Shown piece after piece: positions 26,778-36,175 of a stretch of 64,000 nucleotides of DNA; the stretch's first letter is position 1, and each line of letters begins with the position of its first letter. The notes beneath the pieces were generated by a model. That model searched no databases, was not told where the DNA came from, and was given only the letters and a program-made list of their open reading frames with translations. The stretch is from Pseudanabaena sp. (GTDB lineage: Bacteria > Cyanobacteriota > Cyanobacteriia > Pseudanabaenales > Pseudanabaenaceae): the NCBI GenBank assembly GCA_003249035.1, contig QBMK01000001.1, forward strand, positions 124,001 to 188,000, in the 5' to 3' direction. A program made the position numbers and the translations under genes.

Positions 26778-29198
26778 ATGAAAAGTAAAATCTATCTAAT
26801 CGCGATCGCTAGTACGATTTTGCTCATAACTCCGATCGCATTATGGGCAGCAGTGCCCATCAATCCTGCGATTCCTTCCACCTCAACTAGCTTGACAGCA
26901 GACGACCTTGTTCAATTGGGACTGAAGCAATTTCGGGCACAAAAGTTTGATCTAGCGATCGCTAGTTGGCAGCAAGCACTAAACCTGTATCAGCAGCAAA
27001 AAAATAGTAAGGGCGCAATAAATGTCCTTGAGACCTTAGCAGAAGTCTCAAAAATGCTTGGCAAATATGAAAAAGCGATCTCTTACTCACAGCAATTACT
27101 AGCTTTAGCACAAAGTATAGGCGATCGCCGCACTGAAGCTAATGCCCTCGGAAATATGGGTAACAACTATCGCGTGGTCGGCAACTATGCCAAAGCTCTG
27201 GAAGTACAAAACCAAGGATTAGCAATTAGAAAAGAACTAAACGATCAGCAAGGAGAAGGACAGGTTCTGGCTAGTCTTGGTAATATTCACTATGACCTTG
27301 GCAATTATCGTATAGCCGAGAGCTTTTTTCAGCGTAGTCTTAAAATTGCCAAGGCAGTCGGTAATGGGAATGGAATTGTTTCTTTGCTAAATAGTTTGGG
27401 TGCGATCGCAGGTACACAAGAAGAGTATCCTCAAGCAATTAAGTATTATCAGCAAAGCCTTAATAATGCTAGAAAAATTGGTTTTCGAGAAGCGGAAGGA
27501 AACGCGCTTAATAATATCGGCACTAACTATCATGTTCAGCGTAAATATAAAGAAGCGATTCCATATTACGAGCAAGCATTAACCGTTGCCAAGGAACTTA
27601 AAAATCCTCGCCTTGAAGGAGCCGCAGTCGGTGGTTTGGGCTTGGCTTATGTGTTTTTAGAAGAATATGATAAGGCTCTATCTTTGCAAGAGCAGAGCTG
27701 GCAACTAGCCAAGCAAATCGGCGATCGGCGATTAGAAGCCATGACTTTGGCTAATTGGGGCTATACACTTTGGCGATCGCAAAAGTATGCAGAAGCTGAG
27801 CAGAAGTTTCTCACAAGTCTGAACCTATTGGAGTCTCTGCGCTCTAACTTAAACGATGGTGATAAGGTTTCGATTTTTGATACGCAACTTCATGCTTTTA
27901 ATTTGTTGCAACTGATCATGGTCGCTCAGGGCAAACCTGAAGAAGCGCTAGAAATCGCTGAACGTGGTCGCGCCCGTGCTTTTGCTGAGCTTCTCTCCCG
28001 TCGCGTTAGCTCAAGTTCTGCATCAAAAGTCGATCAGAAAAATGATTCTACTATTCCCACTTTATCATCTGTCAGTATTATTGATATTCGCCGTATTGCC
28101 AAACAACAGAATGCGGTAATGGTGGAATATTCTCTGATCGCCGATCCTAGCTTTATCGGACAGGGAAAGCTGAAGGGGGAATTTATCAAGCTCTATATTT
28201 GGGTAGTGCAGCCTTCGGGTGCGATCGCTTTTCGTGAGGTCGATCTCACGAAGATCAATATTTCCATAGTGGATCTGGTTGCCGATATTCGCAGCTTATT
28301 TAATGATGCGAAAGCGATTGTACGAGATCCTAAGGAGGTATTAGATAAGTATGCGGATCTGAAGCAACTAAATTCAATCCTGATTCAGCCAATCCAAGAC
28401 TTACTGCCTAAAGATGCCAATACGAGAGTAATTTTCCTACCCCAAGGATTGCTCTTTCTTGTTCCATTTGCGGCTCTGATTAATCCCCAAAATAAATTCC
28501 TAATCGAGAAACATACGATCCAAATTGCGCCTGCAATTCGAGTTCTCGATTTCACTCACCAACTCAAACAACAACTACAAAAAGTTAATTTGCAGGAAGT
28601 TCTGGTTGTTGGCAATCCCACTATGCCTAGTTTGGGAAATCCGCCGATGCAGTTACCAACTTTGTTGGGAGCCGAAAAAGAAGCAAAAGCGATCGCATCT
28701 TTGCTAAACACTACTTTTTTAACAGGTGATAGAGCCACAAAAACTGAAGTTGTTGAGCAGATGAAATCTGCTCGTTTTGTCCATCTCGCTACACATGGAT
28801 TATTAGAGGAATATCGTAAAGGCGAGATACCAGGTGCGATCGCCCTTGCGCCAAGCTCAACGGATGATGGATTTTTGACAGCTAGCGAAATAGTGACAAT
28901 GCGACTTAATGCGGAAATGGTGGTACTAAGTGCTTGCAAAACTGGACAAGGCTTATTAACTGGCGATGGTGTGATTGGACTATCGCGATCGCTAATTACC
29001 GCAGGAGTGCCTAGTGTTGTCGTGTCGCTATGGGCAGTACCTGATGAGCCAACAGCGTTGCTAATGACCGAGTTTTATAAAAAATTTCAGACTGAATCGA
29101 ACAAAGCGCAAGCCATCCGTCATGCCATGCTTGCCACCAAAGCTAAATATCCCGATCCACTTAATTGGGCAGCCTTTACATTAATCGGCGAGAATTAA
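26778..29198 (+). CDS. TPR-CHAT caspase-like protease
   Basis: 806 aa from the ATG at 26778 (MKSKIYLIAIASTILL, an export signal); an ATG at 26757 overlaps the tpsA-like gene and is less likely. Five or more tetratricopeptide repeats (about residues 40-370) precede a CHAT domain (about 510-806). The caspase-like dyad is intact: His in HLATHG (residue 673) and Cys in SACKTG (residue 720). CHAT proteins belong to the caspase-like cysteine peptidase clan. The predicted signal peptide places it in the periplasm. Tight coupling to the TpsA gene suggests processing or control of the exoprotein. A strong terminator follows. Confidence 0.88.
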   Translation: MKSKIYLIAIASTILLITPIALWAAVPINPAIPSTSTSLTADDLVQLGLKQFRAQKFDLAIASWQQALNLYQQQKNSKGAINVLETLAEVSKMLGKYEKAISYSQQLLALAQSIGDRRTEANALGNMGNNYRVVGNYAKALEVQNQGLAIRKELNDQQGEGQVLASLGNIHYDLGNYRIAESFFQRSLKIAKAVGNGNGIVSLLNSLGAIAGTQEEYPQAIKYYQQSLNNARKIGFREAEGNALNNIGTNYHVQRKYKEAIPYYEQALTVAKELKNPRLEGAAVGGLGLAYVFLEEYDKALSLQEQSWQLAKQIGDRRLEAMTLANWGYTLWRSQKYAEAEQKFLTSLNLLESLRSNLNDGDKVSIFDTQLHAFNLLQLIMVAQGKPEEALEIAERGRARAFAELLSRRVSSSSASKVDQKNDSTIPTLSSVSIIDIRRIAKQQNAVMVEYSLIADPSFIGQGKLKGEFIKLYIWVVQPSGAIAFREVDLTKINISIVDLVADIRSLFNDAKAIVRDPKEVLDKYADLKQLNSILIQPIQDLLPKDANTRVIFLPQGLLFLVPFAALINPQNKFLIEKHTIQIAPAIRVLDFTHQLKQQLQKVNLQEVLVVGNPTMPSLGNPPMQLPTLLGAEKEAKAIASLLNTTFLTGDRATKTEVVEQMKSARFVHLATHGLLEEYRKGEIPGAIALAPSSTDDGFLTASEIVTMRLNAEMVVLSACKTGQGLLTGDGVIGLSRSLITAGVPSVVVSLWAVPDEPTALLMTEFYKKFQTESNKAQAIRHAMLATKAKYPDPLNWAAFTLIGEN

Positions 29199-29233
29199 AT
29201 TAAAAAAGGGGCGCTTCGCGCCCCTTTTTTAAT
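29199..29233. terminator. Terminator after the CHAT gene
   Basis: Perfect 16-bp stem (29199-29214 with 29218-29233), loop TTC, tip GGGGCGC, with A6 and T6 arms. It also lies directly at the 3' end of convergent petN and can serve both genes. Confidence 0.85.
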
Positions 29234-29234
29234 T

Positions 29235-29324
29235 CTATAGACCGTTACGTCCCCAGACAACAAAAGCGATCGAAAGAGTAAACATGCCAAGTACGCCAAA
29301 CCAACCCAAAGACAAGATATCCAT
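29235..29324 (-). CDS. petN: Cytochrome b6f complex subunit VIII (PetN)
   Basis: 29 aa, too short for most gene callers. The translation begins [21 protein letters not shown] and ends VVWGRNGL. The start MDIL.LGW, the single hydrophobic helix and the terminal VVWGRNG are the PetN signature. PetN is a single-helix subunit needed for assembly and stability of the cytochrome b6f complex in the thylakoid membrane. A palindromic TATTATAATA about 35 bp upstream of the start is a plausible -10 region. Confidence 0.95.
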   Translation of the reverse strand: MDILSLGWFGVLGMFTLSIAFVVWGRNGL

Positions 29325-29387
29325 AGTTTCGTAACAATTTAAATAAATTTTTCTAAGTATTATAATACGCTTTACCGCGACAAAGAG

Positions 29388-29420
29388 AAACCTAAAACTA
29401 GTTTCAAAATTAGGTTTTTT
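29388..29420 (+). terminator. Hairpin with T-run downstream of the CHAT/petN region
   Basis: AAACCTAA (29388-29395) pairs with TTAGGTTT (29410-29417), with an AAACTAGTTT palindrome in the loop and a T-run on the + strand. It may be a second terminator for read-through from the CHAT gene. The rest of 29421-29561 shows nothing. Confidence 0.45.
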
Positions 29421-29561
29421 GATTCAAAGCCCAAAGATCAAAATCTCAATTCTCTGCATGGACATCCTTGACGACTTCATTCTCTATCATTTGACTTCTC
29501 TGACTTGCGGCTCTATATCATCCTGAGAACTTCGCTTTAAGCCATTTCTTCAATCTGACTG

Positions 29562-30068
29562 ATGCATCATAATATGAGTAAATATAAATCTGAACCTTGG
29601 TTACAAAAAGAACTATTACGGCATATTCAGTTATTGCTTTATAGCTTTAATCATTGGACAGGGAAGCATCTGATCGCCAATCATCAATCACCAATCACCA
29701 ATTCACCATTAGAAACTGCCATCTTATTATTTCATGCTGATTCTGTCGTAGTTTCTCATGGTCTTCAAACCGATCCGATTCTCAACTATGGAAATCAAAA
29801 AGCACTCGATTTATGGAAAATGGATTGGCAAACTTTTACAGCAACTCCATCGCGCTATACTGCTGAACCAATGGAACGTAACGAAAGAGAACAGCTTTTA
29901 GCGCAAGCTAAATCTCAAGGGTACATTAGTAATTATCGCGGAATTCGGATTGCAAGTACAGGCGATCGCTTTTATATTGACAAAGCTATTATCTGGAATG
30001 TGGTAGATATAGAAGGTAAACTTTGGGGACAAGCTGCAACTTTTCGTGACTGGGAAATGATTTTGTAA
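29562..30068 (+). CDS. MEKHLA-domain protein
   Basis: 168 aa; an ATG at 29574 (MSKYKSEPW) is an equally good start. The PAS-like MEKHLA domain occupies most of the protein: ETAILLFHADSVVVSHGLQTDPILNYGNQKALDLWKMDWQTFTATPSRYTAEP, ERNEREQLL, GIRIASTGDRFYIDKAIIWNVVD, WGQAATFRDW. In plants this fold is found at the C-terminus of HD-ZIP III regulators. Bacterial stand-alone members are presumed ligand or redox sensors. No output domain is attached and the neighbours give no clear clue. Confidence 0.85.
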   Translation: MHHNMSKYKSEPWLQKELLRHIQLLLYSFNHWTGKHLIANHQSPITNSPLETAILLFHADSVVVSHGLQTDPILNYGNQKALDLWKMDWQTFTATPSRYTAEPMERNEREQLLAQAKSQGYISNYRGIRIASTGDRFYIDKAIIWNVVDIEGKLWGQAATFRDWEMIL

Positions 30069-30183
30069 AGGTCTTACTTTGCAATACTTTTAGTAAATAG
30101 GTGATAGCTATATATTAAAATTATTTACAATTGAATAAGATTCAAAACGAAATCGTTACAAAGATAGCACTAATAAGAGAACT

Positions 30184-30666
30184 ATGATTGTTGCAATACC
30201 TGAACCATTTAAAACTGTGGTGACCTTTGCTCACCCGATTTTGATGCTCCTAACTTTGTTCTTGGCACTTTACGCAGGTTATGTCGGCTGGCAATATCGC
30301 AAGATTCGGAGCACTGATGGGGAAGAGAAAAAAGCTCTGATTTCCAAACGCTACAACATCCTTCATCACAAATTGGGATCAGTATTTTTGTTGCTTATGG
30401 TAGCGGGCGCTGTTGGTGGTATGGCTGTTACCTATAACGATAGTGGCAAATTATTTGTGGGTGGGCATCTGTTAGCAGGTCTAGGTTTAGTATTTTTAGC
30501 AGCATTGTCTGCCTCTCTTGCACCATTATTGCAACAGGGCAAAGAATGGGCAAGATTAACCCATATCTCCGTAAATACTGCTTTGCTTGGTGTTTTTGCT
30601 TGGCAAACTCTCACAGGCTGGCAAATCGTACAGAGAATTTTAGAACAGATGTTCAAAGCTGCCTAA
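30184..30666 (+). CDS. DUF4079 membrane protein
   Basis: 160 aa with four predicted helices (FAHPILMLLTLFLALYAGYVGW; GSVFLLLMVAGAVGGMAV; HLLAGLGLVFLAALSASLAPLL; VNTALLGVFAWQTLTGW). Conserved histidines in AHP, HHKLG, GGHLLAG and THISVN recall cytochrome b561-like folds, typical of the DUF4079 family found in cyanobacteria and plastids. Function is unknown. The stop codon is embedded in a perfect 24-bp tandem duplication, so the last six codons are repeated after it. Confidence 0.85.
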   Translation: MIVAIPEPFKTVVTFAHPILMLLTLFLALYAGYVGWQYRKIRSTDGEEKKALISKRYNILHHKLGSVFLLLMVAGAVGGMAVTYNDSGKLFVGGHLLAGLGLVFLAALSASLAPLLQQGKEWARLTHISVNTALLGVFAWQTLTGWQIVQRILEQMFKAA

Positions 30667-30692
30667 TAACAGATGTTCAAAGCTGCCTAATA
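30645..30692 (+). repeat. 24-bp tandem duplication across the DUF4079 stop codon
   Basis: ACAGATGTTCAAAGCTGCCT plus AATA occurs at 30645-30668 and exactly again at 30669-30692. The first copy carries the stop codon, so the second copy is untranslated. It looks like a recent slippage event. Confidence 0.9.
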
Positions 30693-30732
30693 TAGCTGTC
30701 GCCAGATATACTAGGACAAATCAAAACCCAAG

Positions 30733-30767
30733 AATTGATTGGCGGCGCAGAGCGCCGCCAATCAATT
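30733..30767. repeat. Perfect 16-bp hairpin with GGCGGCGC tip
   Basis: Arms 30733-30748 and 30752-30767 are exact complements with loop AGA. It is preceded by CAAAACCCA, as are several other hairpins in the window. It lies between convergent genes and may terminate the DUF4079 gene. Confidence 0.7.
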
Positions 30768-30822
30768 GACTAAAATTTTGTTTGCTTACTAGTAAGTTTG
30801 AAATACTCCCAAATTGTCTTGC

Positions 30823-30853
30823 AAAAAAAGCTGCGCAATGCGCAGCTTTTTTT
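30823..30853 (-). terminator. Terminator of glnN
   Basis: AAAAAAAGCTGCGC (30823-30836) pairs with its complement at 30840-30853, loop AAT. The A7/T7 arms allow function on both strands. It lies 20 bp beyond the glnN stop codon. Confidence 0.85.
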
Positions 30854-30873
30854 ATGGATTTAGGAAATTGAAA

Positions 30874-33045
30874 CTACTTAATGAAAAGCATCTCTTGGTA
30901 AGTAGGCAATGGCCATAGGTCATCAGCAACTTCACCTTCCAAGGCATCAACATAGCCGCGGATTCCATCCATCAAAGGTCGCACAGTATGCGAGAGATAC
31001 TGCATGTGATCCTCAATGGTAGCAAAATCGTGTTTTGTCAAGGCATCACTGAGCTTGCTAACTCCATCGATCGCAAGCTTAGTTAAAGAAGCAACTTTCT
31101 CAACTGTTTCCTTATCGAAGTCAACACCGATTTCCTTCAGGCTGAGAGAAGTATTGCTGAGATCAGCAAGATAGCGGGTTGCCGCAGGATAAATCATAGT
31201 TTTTACCATGCTGACGACAAGCTTAGCTTCAACTTCGATTGAGAGAATGTACTGCTCAGCGTAGGTCTCAAAGCGGCTAGCCAACTCTACAGAAGTTAAA
31301 ACGCCCTCTCTGCCAAACAATTCTTCGATGTATGATTCCTTGAGAACAGGTAATGCATCGGGAGTAGCGCGAAGGTTGGCTAAGCCACGCTCTGCAGCAA
31401 GTTTATGCCATTCTTCAGAGTAGCCGTTACCATTGAAAATTACTGCACCATGAAGTTCCATTACTTCCTTAAGAACTGTGGTAATCGCAGTATTCAAATC
31501 CGCACCCTTAGCCATTGCTCCTTCAAGCTTCTCTGCCATCCAGTCGAGAGACTCAGCAAGGATAGTATTCATAGCAACAAGAGGTCCAGCTACGGATTGA
31601 TTAGAACCCACAGCGCGGAACTCAAAACGGTTGCCAGTAAATGCAAAGGGAGAAGTACGGTTGCGATCGCCTGGATCTTTTGGCAAGATTGGTAAGGTGT
31701 CAACGCCGATATTCATCGAACCTTTTGCCGATGAGCTCTTCAGGTCACCTTGAAGAATTTGTTCGAATACATCCTCAAGTTGCGAACCTAGATACATAGA
31801 TATAATCGCTGGAGGAGCTTCGTTTGCACCTAAGCGGTGATCGTTGCCAGCAGTTGCAACTACTGCCCGGAGAAGCGGTCCGTATTTGTGAACTCCACGA
31901 ATGACAGCACCACAGAAGACCAAGAATTGAGCATTTGAGTGAGGGGTATCACCTGGGTCAAGCAAGTTACCTTGGGTAGAGTTACCAACTGACCAGTTAA
32001 CGTGTTTACCAGAGCCATTAATACCCGCAAATGGTTTTTCGTGGAGCAAGCACATAAACCCGTGTTTCTTCGCTGTGAAACGAAGCAGAGTCATGATCAT
32101 TTGCTGGTGATCGGTAGCTACGTTAGCAGCTTCAAAGAATGGTGCAATTTCAAATTGACCGGGAGCAACTTCGTTGTGACGAGTTTTAGCAGGAATGCCA
32201 AGGCGATACAAGCGCTCTTCGACATCTTGCATGAAAACTTGCACGCGTTCAGGGATTGCGCCGAAGTAATGATCGTCAAACTGCTGTCCCTTAGCCGATG
32301 GCTTACCAAATAAGGTACGACCAGTTAGCAAAAGGTCAGGTCGAGAATTAGCAAAATTAGCATCTACCAAGAAATATTCTTGTTCAGCACCACAGCTAGA
32401 GTTGAGGGGAGCAACTTCTTTAGCACCCATCAGTTTTAAGACTTTGGTTGCTGCTCTATTCATGGCTGCATTGGATCGCAACAATGGAGTCTTCTTGTCT
32501 AGAGCTTCACCAGTCCAAGACACGAAAACTGTAGGAATACAGAGCGTGGAACCATTGTCGGTTTCCATGATGTAAGCAGGGCTAGTGACATCCCATGCTG
32601 TGTAGCCGCGTGCTTCAAAGGTAGAACGGATACCGCCATTGGGGAACGAAGAACCGTCGGGTTCACCTTGGACAAGTACTTTACCTGCAAATTCGGTGAT
32701 TACTGTGCCGTCGCCCTGAACTGAGATAAAACCATCATGCTTTTCAGCGGTAATGTTGGTCAAAGGATAAAAGACGTGGGCATAATATAATGCGCCTTTG
32801 GAAATTGCCCAATCTTTCATCGCTAAGGCGATCGCGTCAGCTACTGAACTATCAAGAGGTTCACCAGTTAGAATTGTTTTCTTGATCGATTTAAAGACTG
32901 TCTTAGGAAGACATTCTTGCATCTTGCCCAGAGTAAACACATCGGTCGCCCACATTTCTTCCAAGCGCTTTGGTGCTTTCTTGGGCAGTGGCTCGCGATT
33001 GGTGATCTGATAAATGGCTTGAATGCGTGACTCGTTTCCGCTCAT
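30874..33045 (-). CDS. glnN: Type III glutamine synthetase (GSIII)
   Basis: 723 aa from the ATG at 33045 ([28 protein letters not shown]), the length of cyanobacterial GlnN; the frame is open 11 codons further upstream. It makes glutamine from glutamate, ammonia and ATP. Type III features are the N-terminal GSIII domain ([16 protein letters not shown]), [57 protein letters not shown] and the long C-terminal helical region. In cyanobacteria glnN is normally induced by nitrogen starvation through NtcA. I do not see a clean GTA-N8-TAC box here. Confidence 0.96.
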   Translation of the reverse strand: MSGNESRIQAIYQITNREPLPKKAPKRLEEMWATDVFTLGKMQECLPKTVFKSIKKTILTGEPLDSSVADAIALAMKDWAISKGALYYAHVFYPLTNITAEKHDGFISVQGDGTVITEFAGKVLVQGEPDGSSFPNGGIRSTFEARGYTAWDVTSPAYIMETDNGSTLCIPTVFVSWTGEALDKKTPLLRSNAAMNRAATKVLKLMGAKEVAPLNSSCGAEQEYFLVDANFANSRPDLLLTGRTLFGKPSAKGQQFDDHYFGAIPERVQVFMQDVEERLYRLGIPAKTRHNEVAPGQFEIAPFFEAANVATDHQQMIMTLLRFTAKKHGFMCLLHEKPFAGINGSGKHVNWSVGNSTQGNLLDPGDTPHSNAQFLVFCGAVIRGVHKYGPLLRAVVATAGNDHRLGANEAPPAIISMYLGSQLEDVFEQILQGDLKSSSAKGSMNIGVDTLPILPKDPGDRNRTSPFAFTGNRFEFRAVGSNQSVAGPLVAMNTILAESLDWMAEKLEGAMAKGADLNTAITTVLKEVMELHGAVIFNGNGYSEEWHKLAAERGLANLRATPDALPVLKESYIEELFGREGVLTSVELASRFETYAEQYILSIEVEAKLVVSMVKTMIYPAATRYLADLSNTSLSLKEIGVDFDKETVEKVASLTKLAIDGVSKLSDALTKHDFATIEDHMQYLSHTVRPLMDGIRGYVDALEGEVADDLWPLPTYQEMLFIK

Positions 33046-33061
33046 AGTTGTATTAAAGAAT

Positions 33062-33079
33062 ATTGTCAGTTTTGACAAT
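33062..33079. promoter_or_regulatory. Inverted repeat upstream of glnN
   Basis: ATTGTCA (33062-33068) and TGACAAT (33073-33079) are exact complements with a 4-bp spacer. It lies 17 bp upstream of the glnN start, where a regulator or translation control could act. The rest of the gap to 33213 shows nothing definite. Confidence 0.4.
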
Positions 33080-33210
33080 GATACTCAAGATATATTTATC
33101 AAATAGCTAAAAAAGATACCGAATCGATTGCGTTTAATTGGTATTGCCGCTCACAAAACTTAATGTTGTAATGCTACTGTTGGCAATATTGCTTGCAGTC
33201 GTAGATATAG

Positions 33211-34845
33211 ATGATGAACGCGATCGCTATTGATTTTGGTAGTAGCAACACTGTGATTGCACGATGGAATATTGCTTCAAATCAACCTGAAACAATAAAT
33301 TTTGAGAATCTTAATCGTCCTGCGCCGTTAAACTGTCTAGTCCCTTCGTTGGTGTACGTGCATAATGCTCGAGCAGAAATAGTCGAAATCGGCCAACGTA
33401 TTATCGATCGAGGTAAAGATCGCCCCCAACCCAGATTATTCGATCAAATCAAGCGAAGGTTAGTAGCAAATGTAAATTACGTTCCGAAGCTTGATGGCGT
33501 TAAAGTGACCCCTGAATGGGTAGGAAAGCAGTTTTTGCGTGAACTATCGAAAGAGCTGCGATCGCAACAAATTTTTGCATCGGAAATAATTCTGACGGCT
33601 CCAGTGCAATCTTACGAAAAATATTTGCGCTGGCTAGAGGAATGTAGTGCGGAGATATTTGCGCCAAATCTTCCGACATTACAAATGCCGCGTATTCGGA
33701 TTCTTGATGAACCGACAGCGGCAGCTCTTGGTTATGAGGCGATCGCTCCTAGTGCCTTAGTATTAGTAATTGATTTTGGTGGTGGCACATTAGATTTATC
33801 ACTGGTGCGATTACCTAAGAGTGAAAATATCGCCAAGTGGGGAGAGCAAATCGGTGTCAATCGCAGTGAATGGACAGAGCATAAGGCGGAGGCGATCGCA
33901 AAGACGGGTTATTCAATCGGAGGTGAAGATATCGATCGATGGTTAGTCCAAGACTATTTAGAAAGCCGAGAAGAAATAGCTGATAAAAATACAGTTAGTA
34001 ACTTGAGTATTCTGAAGTTTTTAATGGAGCGTATTAAAATTACACTTTCAGAAACTGAAATAGCTTCCGAAATTTTTTTCGATCTGACTAAGCAATCTGC
34101 GATCGAGATTAACTATACTCGCCAACAATTGGAGAAGTTATTGGAGGAGAGAGGATTTTATCGGGTTCTGCAATCAGCGATCGATGAACTAATCAATCGC
34201 TCTTTTAATAAAGGAATTCTCAAAGGGGATATTAAACATATTCTTTTAGTCGGTGGTTGTACGCTGATTCCATCAGTACGCTCCTTTGTTGAGGACTACT
34301 TTAAAATGGGAAAGGTATATAGCCATAAGCCATTTGAAGCGATCGCCCATGGCGCTTTGATGCTCAGCCAAGGTGTGAGCCTTCAAGACTATCTATTTCA
34401 TTCCTATGCAATTCGCTATTGGGATCGCAGTGCGGAGCAATGGAAATATCAGCAACTATTTCGACGAGGACAGGTCTATCCTACCCGCCGCCCTGTAGAG
34501 CTATTACTCAGAGCAACTCAACCAAATCAATCTGAAATTGCGCTCACCATTGGCGAACTAGAAAGTCGTCCCACAGGTGCAGCAGAAGTAAGTTTTATTG
34601 GCGATCAGATAGTCATGCAATTCGATCAAAAAGCTAAAGAAACTTTTCAACCATTACAATCTGATGCTAATGGCGAAGGAATACCTCAGGCGATCGCCTT
34701 ACTCGATCCGCTAGGTCAACCCAATTGCGATCGGCTCAAAGTTTTATTTAGCATTAGCGATAAGCGCGAATTACTCGTAACTGCGATCGATTTACTGTCT
34801 CATCGCCAATTGTTAACCGATCATCCTGTTGCAAAATTAACTTAG
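33211..34845 (+). CDS. Hsp70-family (DnaK-like) ATPase
   Basis: 544 aa; start at 33211 or the adjacent ATG at 33214. The actin/Hsp70 nucleotide-binding domain shows phosphate-1 AIDFGSSNTVIA, phosphate-2 VLVIDFGGGTLDLSLV and the adenosine loop ILLVGGCTLIPSVRSFVEDYF. The hinge sequence RIRILDEPTAAALGYEA is also clear. The C-terminal part is shorter than in DnaK and lacks the lid and the EEVD-type tail, so it is a divergent Hsp70-like protein of unknown client. A palindrome follows the stop codon. Confidence 0.88.
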   Translation: MMNAIAIDFGSSNTVIARWNIASNQPETINFENLNRPAPLNCLVPSLVYVHNARAEIVEIGQRIIDRGKDRPQPRLFDQIKRRLVANVNYVPKLDGVKVTPEWVGKQFLRELSKELRSQQIFASEIILTAPVQSYEKYLRWLEECSAEIFAPNLPTLQMPRIRILDEPTAAALGYEAIAPSALVLVIDFGGGTLDLSLVRLPKSENIAKWGEQIGVNRSEWTEHKAEAIAKTGYSIGGEDIDRWLVQDYLESREEIADKNTVSNLSILKFLMERIKITLSETEIASEIFFDLTKQSAIEINYTRQQLEKLLEERGFYRVLQSAIDELINRSFNKGILKGDIKHILLVGGCTLIPSVRSFVEDYFKMGKVYSHKPFEAIAHGALMLSQGVSLQDYLFHSYAIRYWDRSAEQWKYQQLFRRGQVYPTRRPVELLLRATQPNQSEIALTIGELESRPTGAAEVSFIGDQIVMQFDQKAKETFQPLQSDANGEGIPQAIALLDPLGQPNCDRLKVLFSISDKRELLVTAIDLLSHRQLLTDHPVAKLT

Positions 34846-34875
34846 GGAACTCCAAGGAAAAATGATCCATACAAA

Positions 34876-34922
34876 ACCCCAAAACATTTCGGCGGGCTTC
34901 GCCCGCCGAAATGTTTTGGGGT
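34876..34922. terminator. Perfect 22-bp hairpin between convergent genes
   Basis: Arms 34876-34897 and 34901-34922 are exact complements with loop TTC and tip GGCGGGC. It starts within ACAAAACCCC, the lead shared by several hairpins here. It can terminate both the Hsp70-like gene and the minus-strand gene ending at 34945. Confidence 0.75.
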
Positions 34923-34944
34923 CAATTATTTTTTGCGAGTTTCC

Positions 34945-35625
34945 TTAAAGCGCTAGCTCTAATAAAAAGGCAACTCTACTGTCATAAACTAGAGGTGATC
35001 TCCGCCATTCAATTTTCGTACCCAGTCGAAAATTTCGGGTAATTGCATAACTAGTCGATAGCACTGTTGTACTCATCTCCAGATTTCCACCAGGAGAGGT
35101 AAAAGTTTGGCTCAGTCGCAAATCAGAACTATTGGGCGATAAAATCAAAATCCCTTGCAATCCTACATTTAAGCCCGAAATTTGTGGAAGATCTAGCTGA
35201 TTGAATTGACCATATCCCACAATAGGCGAAATGTTCCAGTAGGAACCCAAGGGCAAAATATAGTAATTAACGTTTGCCTGAATCCCACTTTCCCGACCAC
35301 TAAACTCATTTTGATAGCTGCCGCTTACGGTCAATGGTGACTGTCCCAAGAACAGATCTTCAACCCCAGCCTCAATCCCCAAAGAATTATTTCGCGAGGT
35401 TATCCCTAGTGTCAACTTGGTATTAAAACTAGGGGTATGGTATATATCTTCTAAAAGATCGGGCGGTTTTTCTAGCCAACGTTGCAATACAGGACTGCTA
35501 TCGATTACTTGGCGATCGATTTCCAAATCATTGGCTCGCTGCGACATTTTGGCATCGCCATAGGCTGCGGTGCTAATACCAAAGAAAGAAATTGCAGCTA
35601 TTGCGATCGCCCAAGGTTTTGTCAT
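34945..35625 (-). CDS. Secreted, probably outer-membrane beta-barrel protein
   Basis: 226 aa. A signal peptide (MTKPWAIAIAAISFFGISTAAYGDA) precedes alternating beta-strand segments with frequent aromatic residues (TKLTLGITSRNNSLGIEAGVED, GIQANVNYYILPLGSYWNISPIVGYG, LSTSYAITRNFRLGTKIEWRRSPLVYDSRVAFLLELAL). The C-terminus ends in a leucine rather than phenylalanine, a little unusual for a barrel. The pattern suggests a small outer-membrane protein. No family is recognised. Confidence 0.65.
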   Translation of the reverse strand: MTKPWAIAIAAISFFGISTAAYGDAKMSQRANDLEIDRQVIDSSPVLQRWLEKPPDLLEDIYHTPSFNTKLTLGITSRNNSLGIEAGVEDLFLGQSPLTVSGSYQNEFSGRESGIQANVNYYILPLGSYWNISPIVGYGQFNQLDLPQISGLNVGLQGILILSPNSSDLRLSQTFTSPGGNLEMSTTVLSTSYAITRNFRLGTKIEWRRSPLVYDSRVAFLLELAL

Positions 35626-36175
35626 AAATTTTGAGATTGCTTGCCAAATAAGAAATTAGTAAATACACATAAATAATTATGCACGGATTTTCTGGTTTCC
35701 AACTTCTAGATAAAACCGCCAAGATACTTTCCTTAAATTTATTGCAAAGCAACCTCTCCCTTCTCTCATTAAGAATAAAGTACATGTTAATCTCAGAAAT
35801 ATCCTGTAAAGCAGATTTCCTAATCGATTGGAGCCTAGAGGCTGGAATTGCTGGGGGTAATTGATTTTCCACGGGTATTGTTTCTTAATGCTTTCAGCTT
35901 GCAAGGAGACAGTGATGGCAAGTATGAGATCCATATCGCGAAAGGATAAACTAGATTCAACAGCTTTAATAACGAAACTTTGGCTTTAGTGGGCTTCGAG
36001 AACAAATTGTCGATTTGCTTGTGGCAATTTTTGTCAAATGCGAGAATTTTTTTGTAATTATCTTAGAGATATTTCATTTTAGATTCTTGCATTTTTTGTA
36101 TTCACAAGAATCCGTCATTAACCTAAAATAGGATAAAGCTGAGTTTTAAATAGGGATATCAAGGAATCTACAAAC
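35626..36175. other. 550-bp AT-rich region without recognised genes
   Basis: Short open frames on both strands (for example minus 35677-35934) overlap each other and show no family resemblance or ribosome binding sites. The region probably holds the promoter of the dehydratase-EAL gene. No hairpin of the common type is present. Confidence 0.6.

Noticed and set aside
33046-33210. NtcA box for glnN
   Set aside because: Only ATA-N8-TAC (within 10-25 bp of the start) and GTA-N4-TAC were found; neither fits the GTA-N8-TAC consensus and normal position.
35573-35934. Overlapping minus-strand open frames upstream of the dehydratase-EAL gene
   Set aside because: Two frames overlap each other, contain no recognisable motif, and the region is AT-rich non-coding in appearance.
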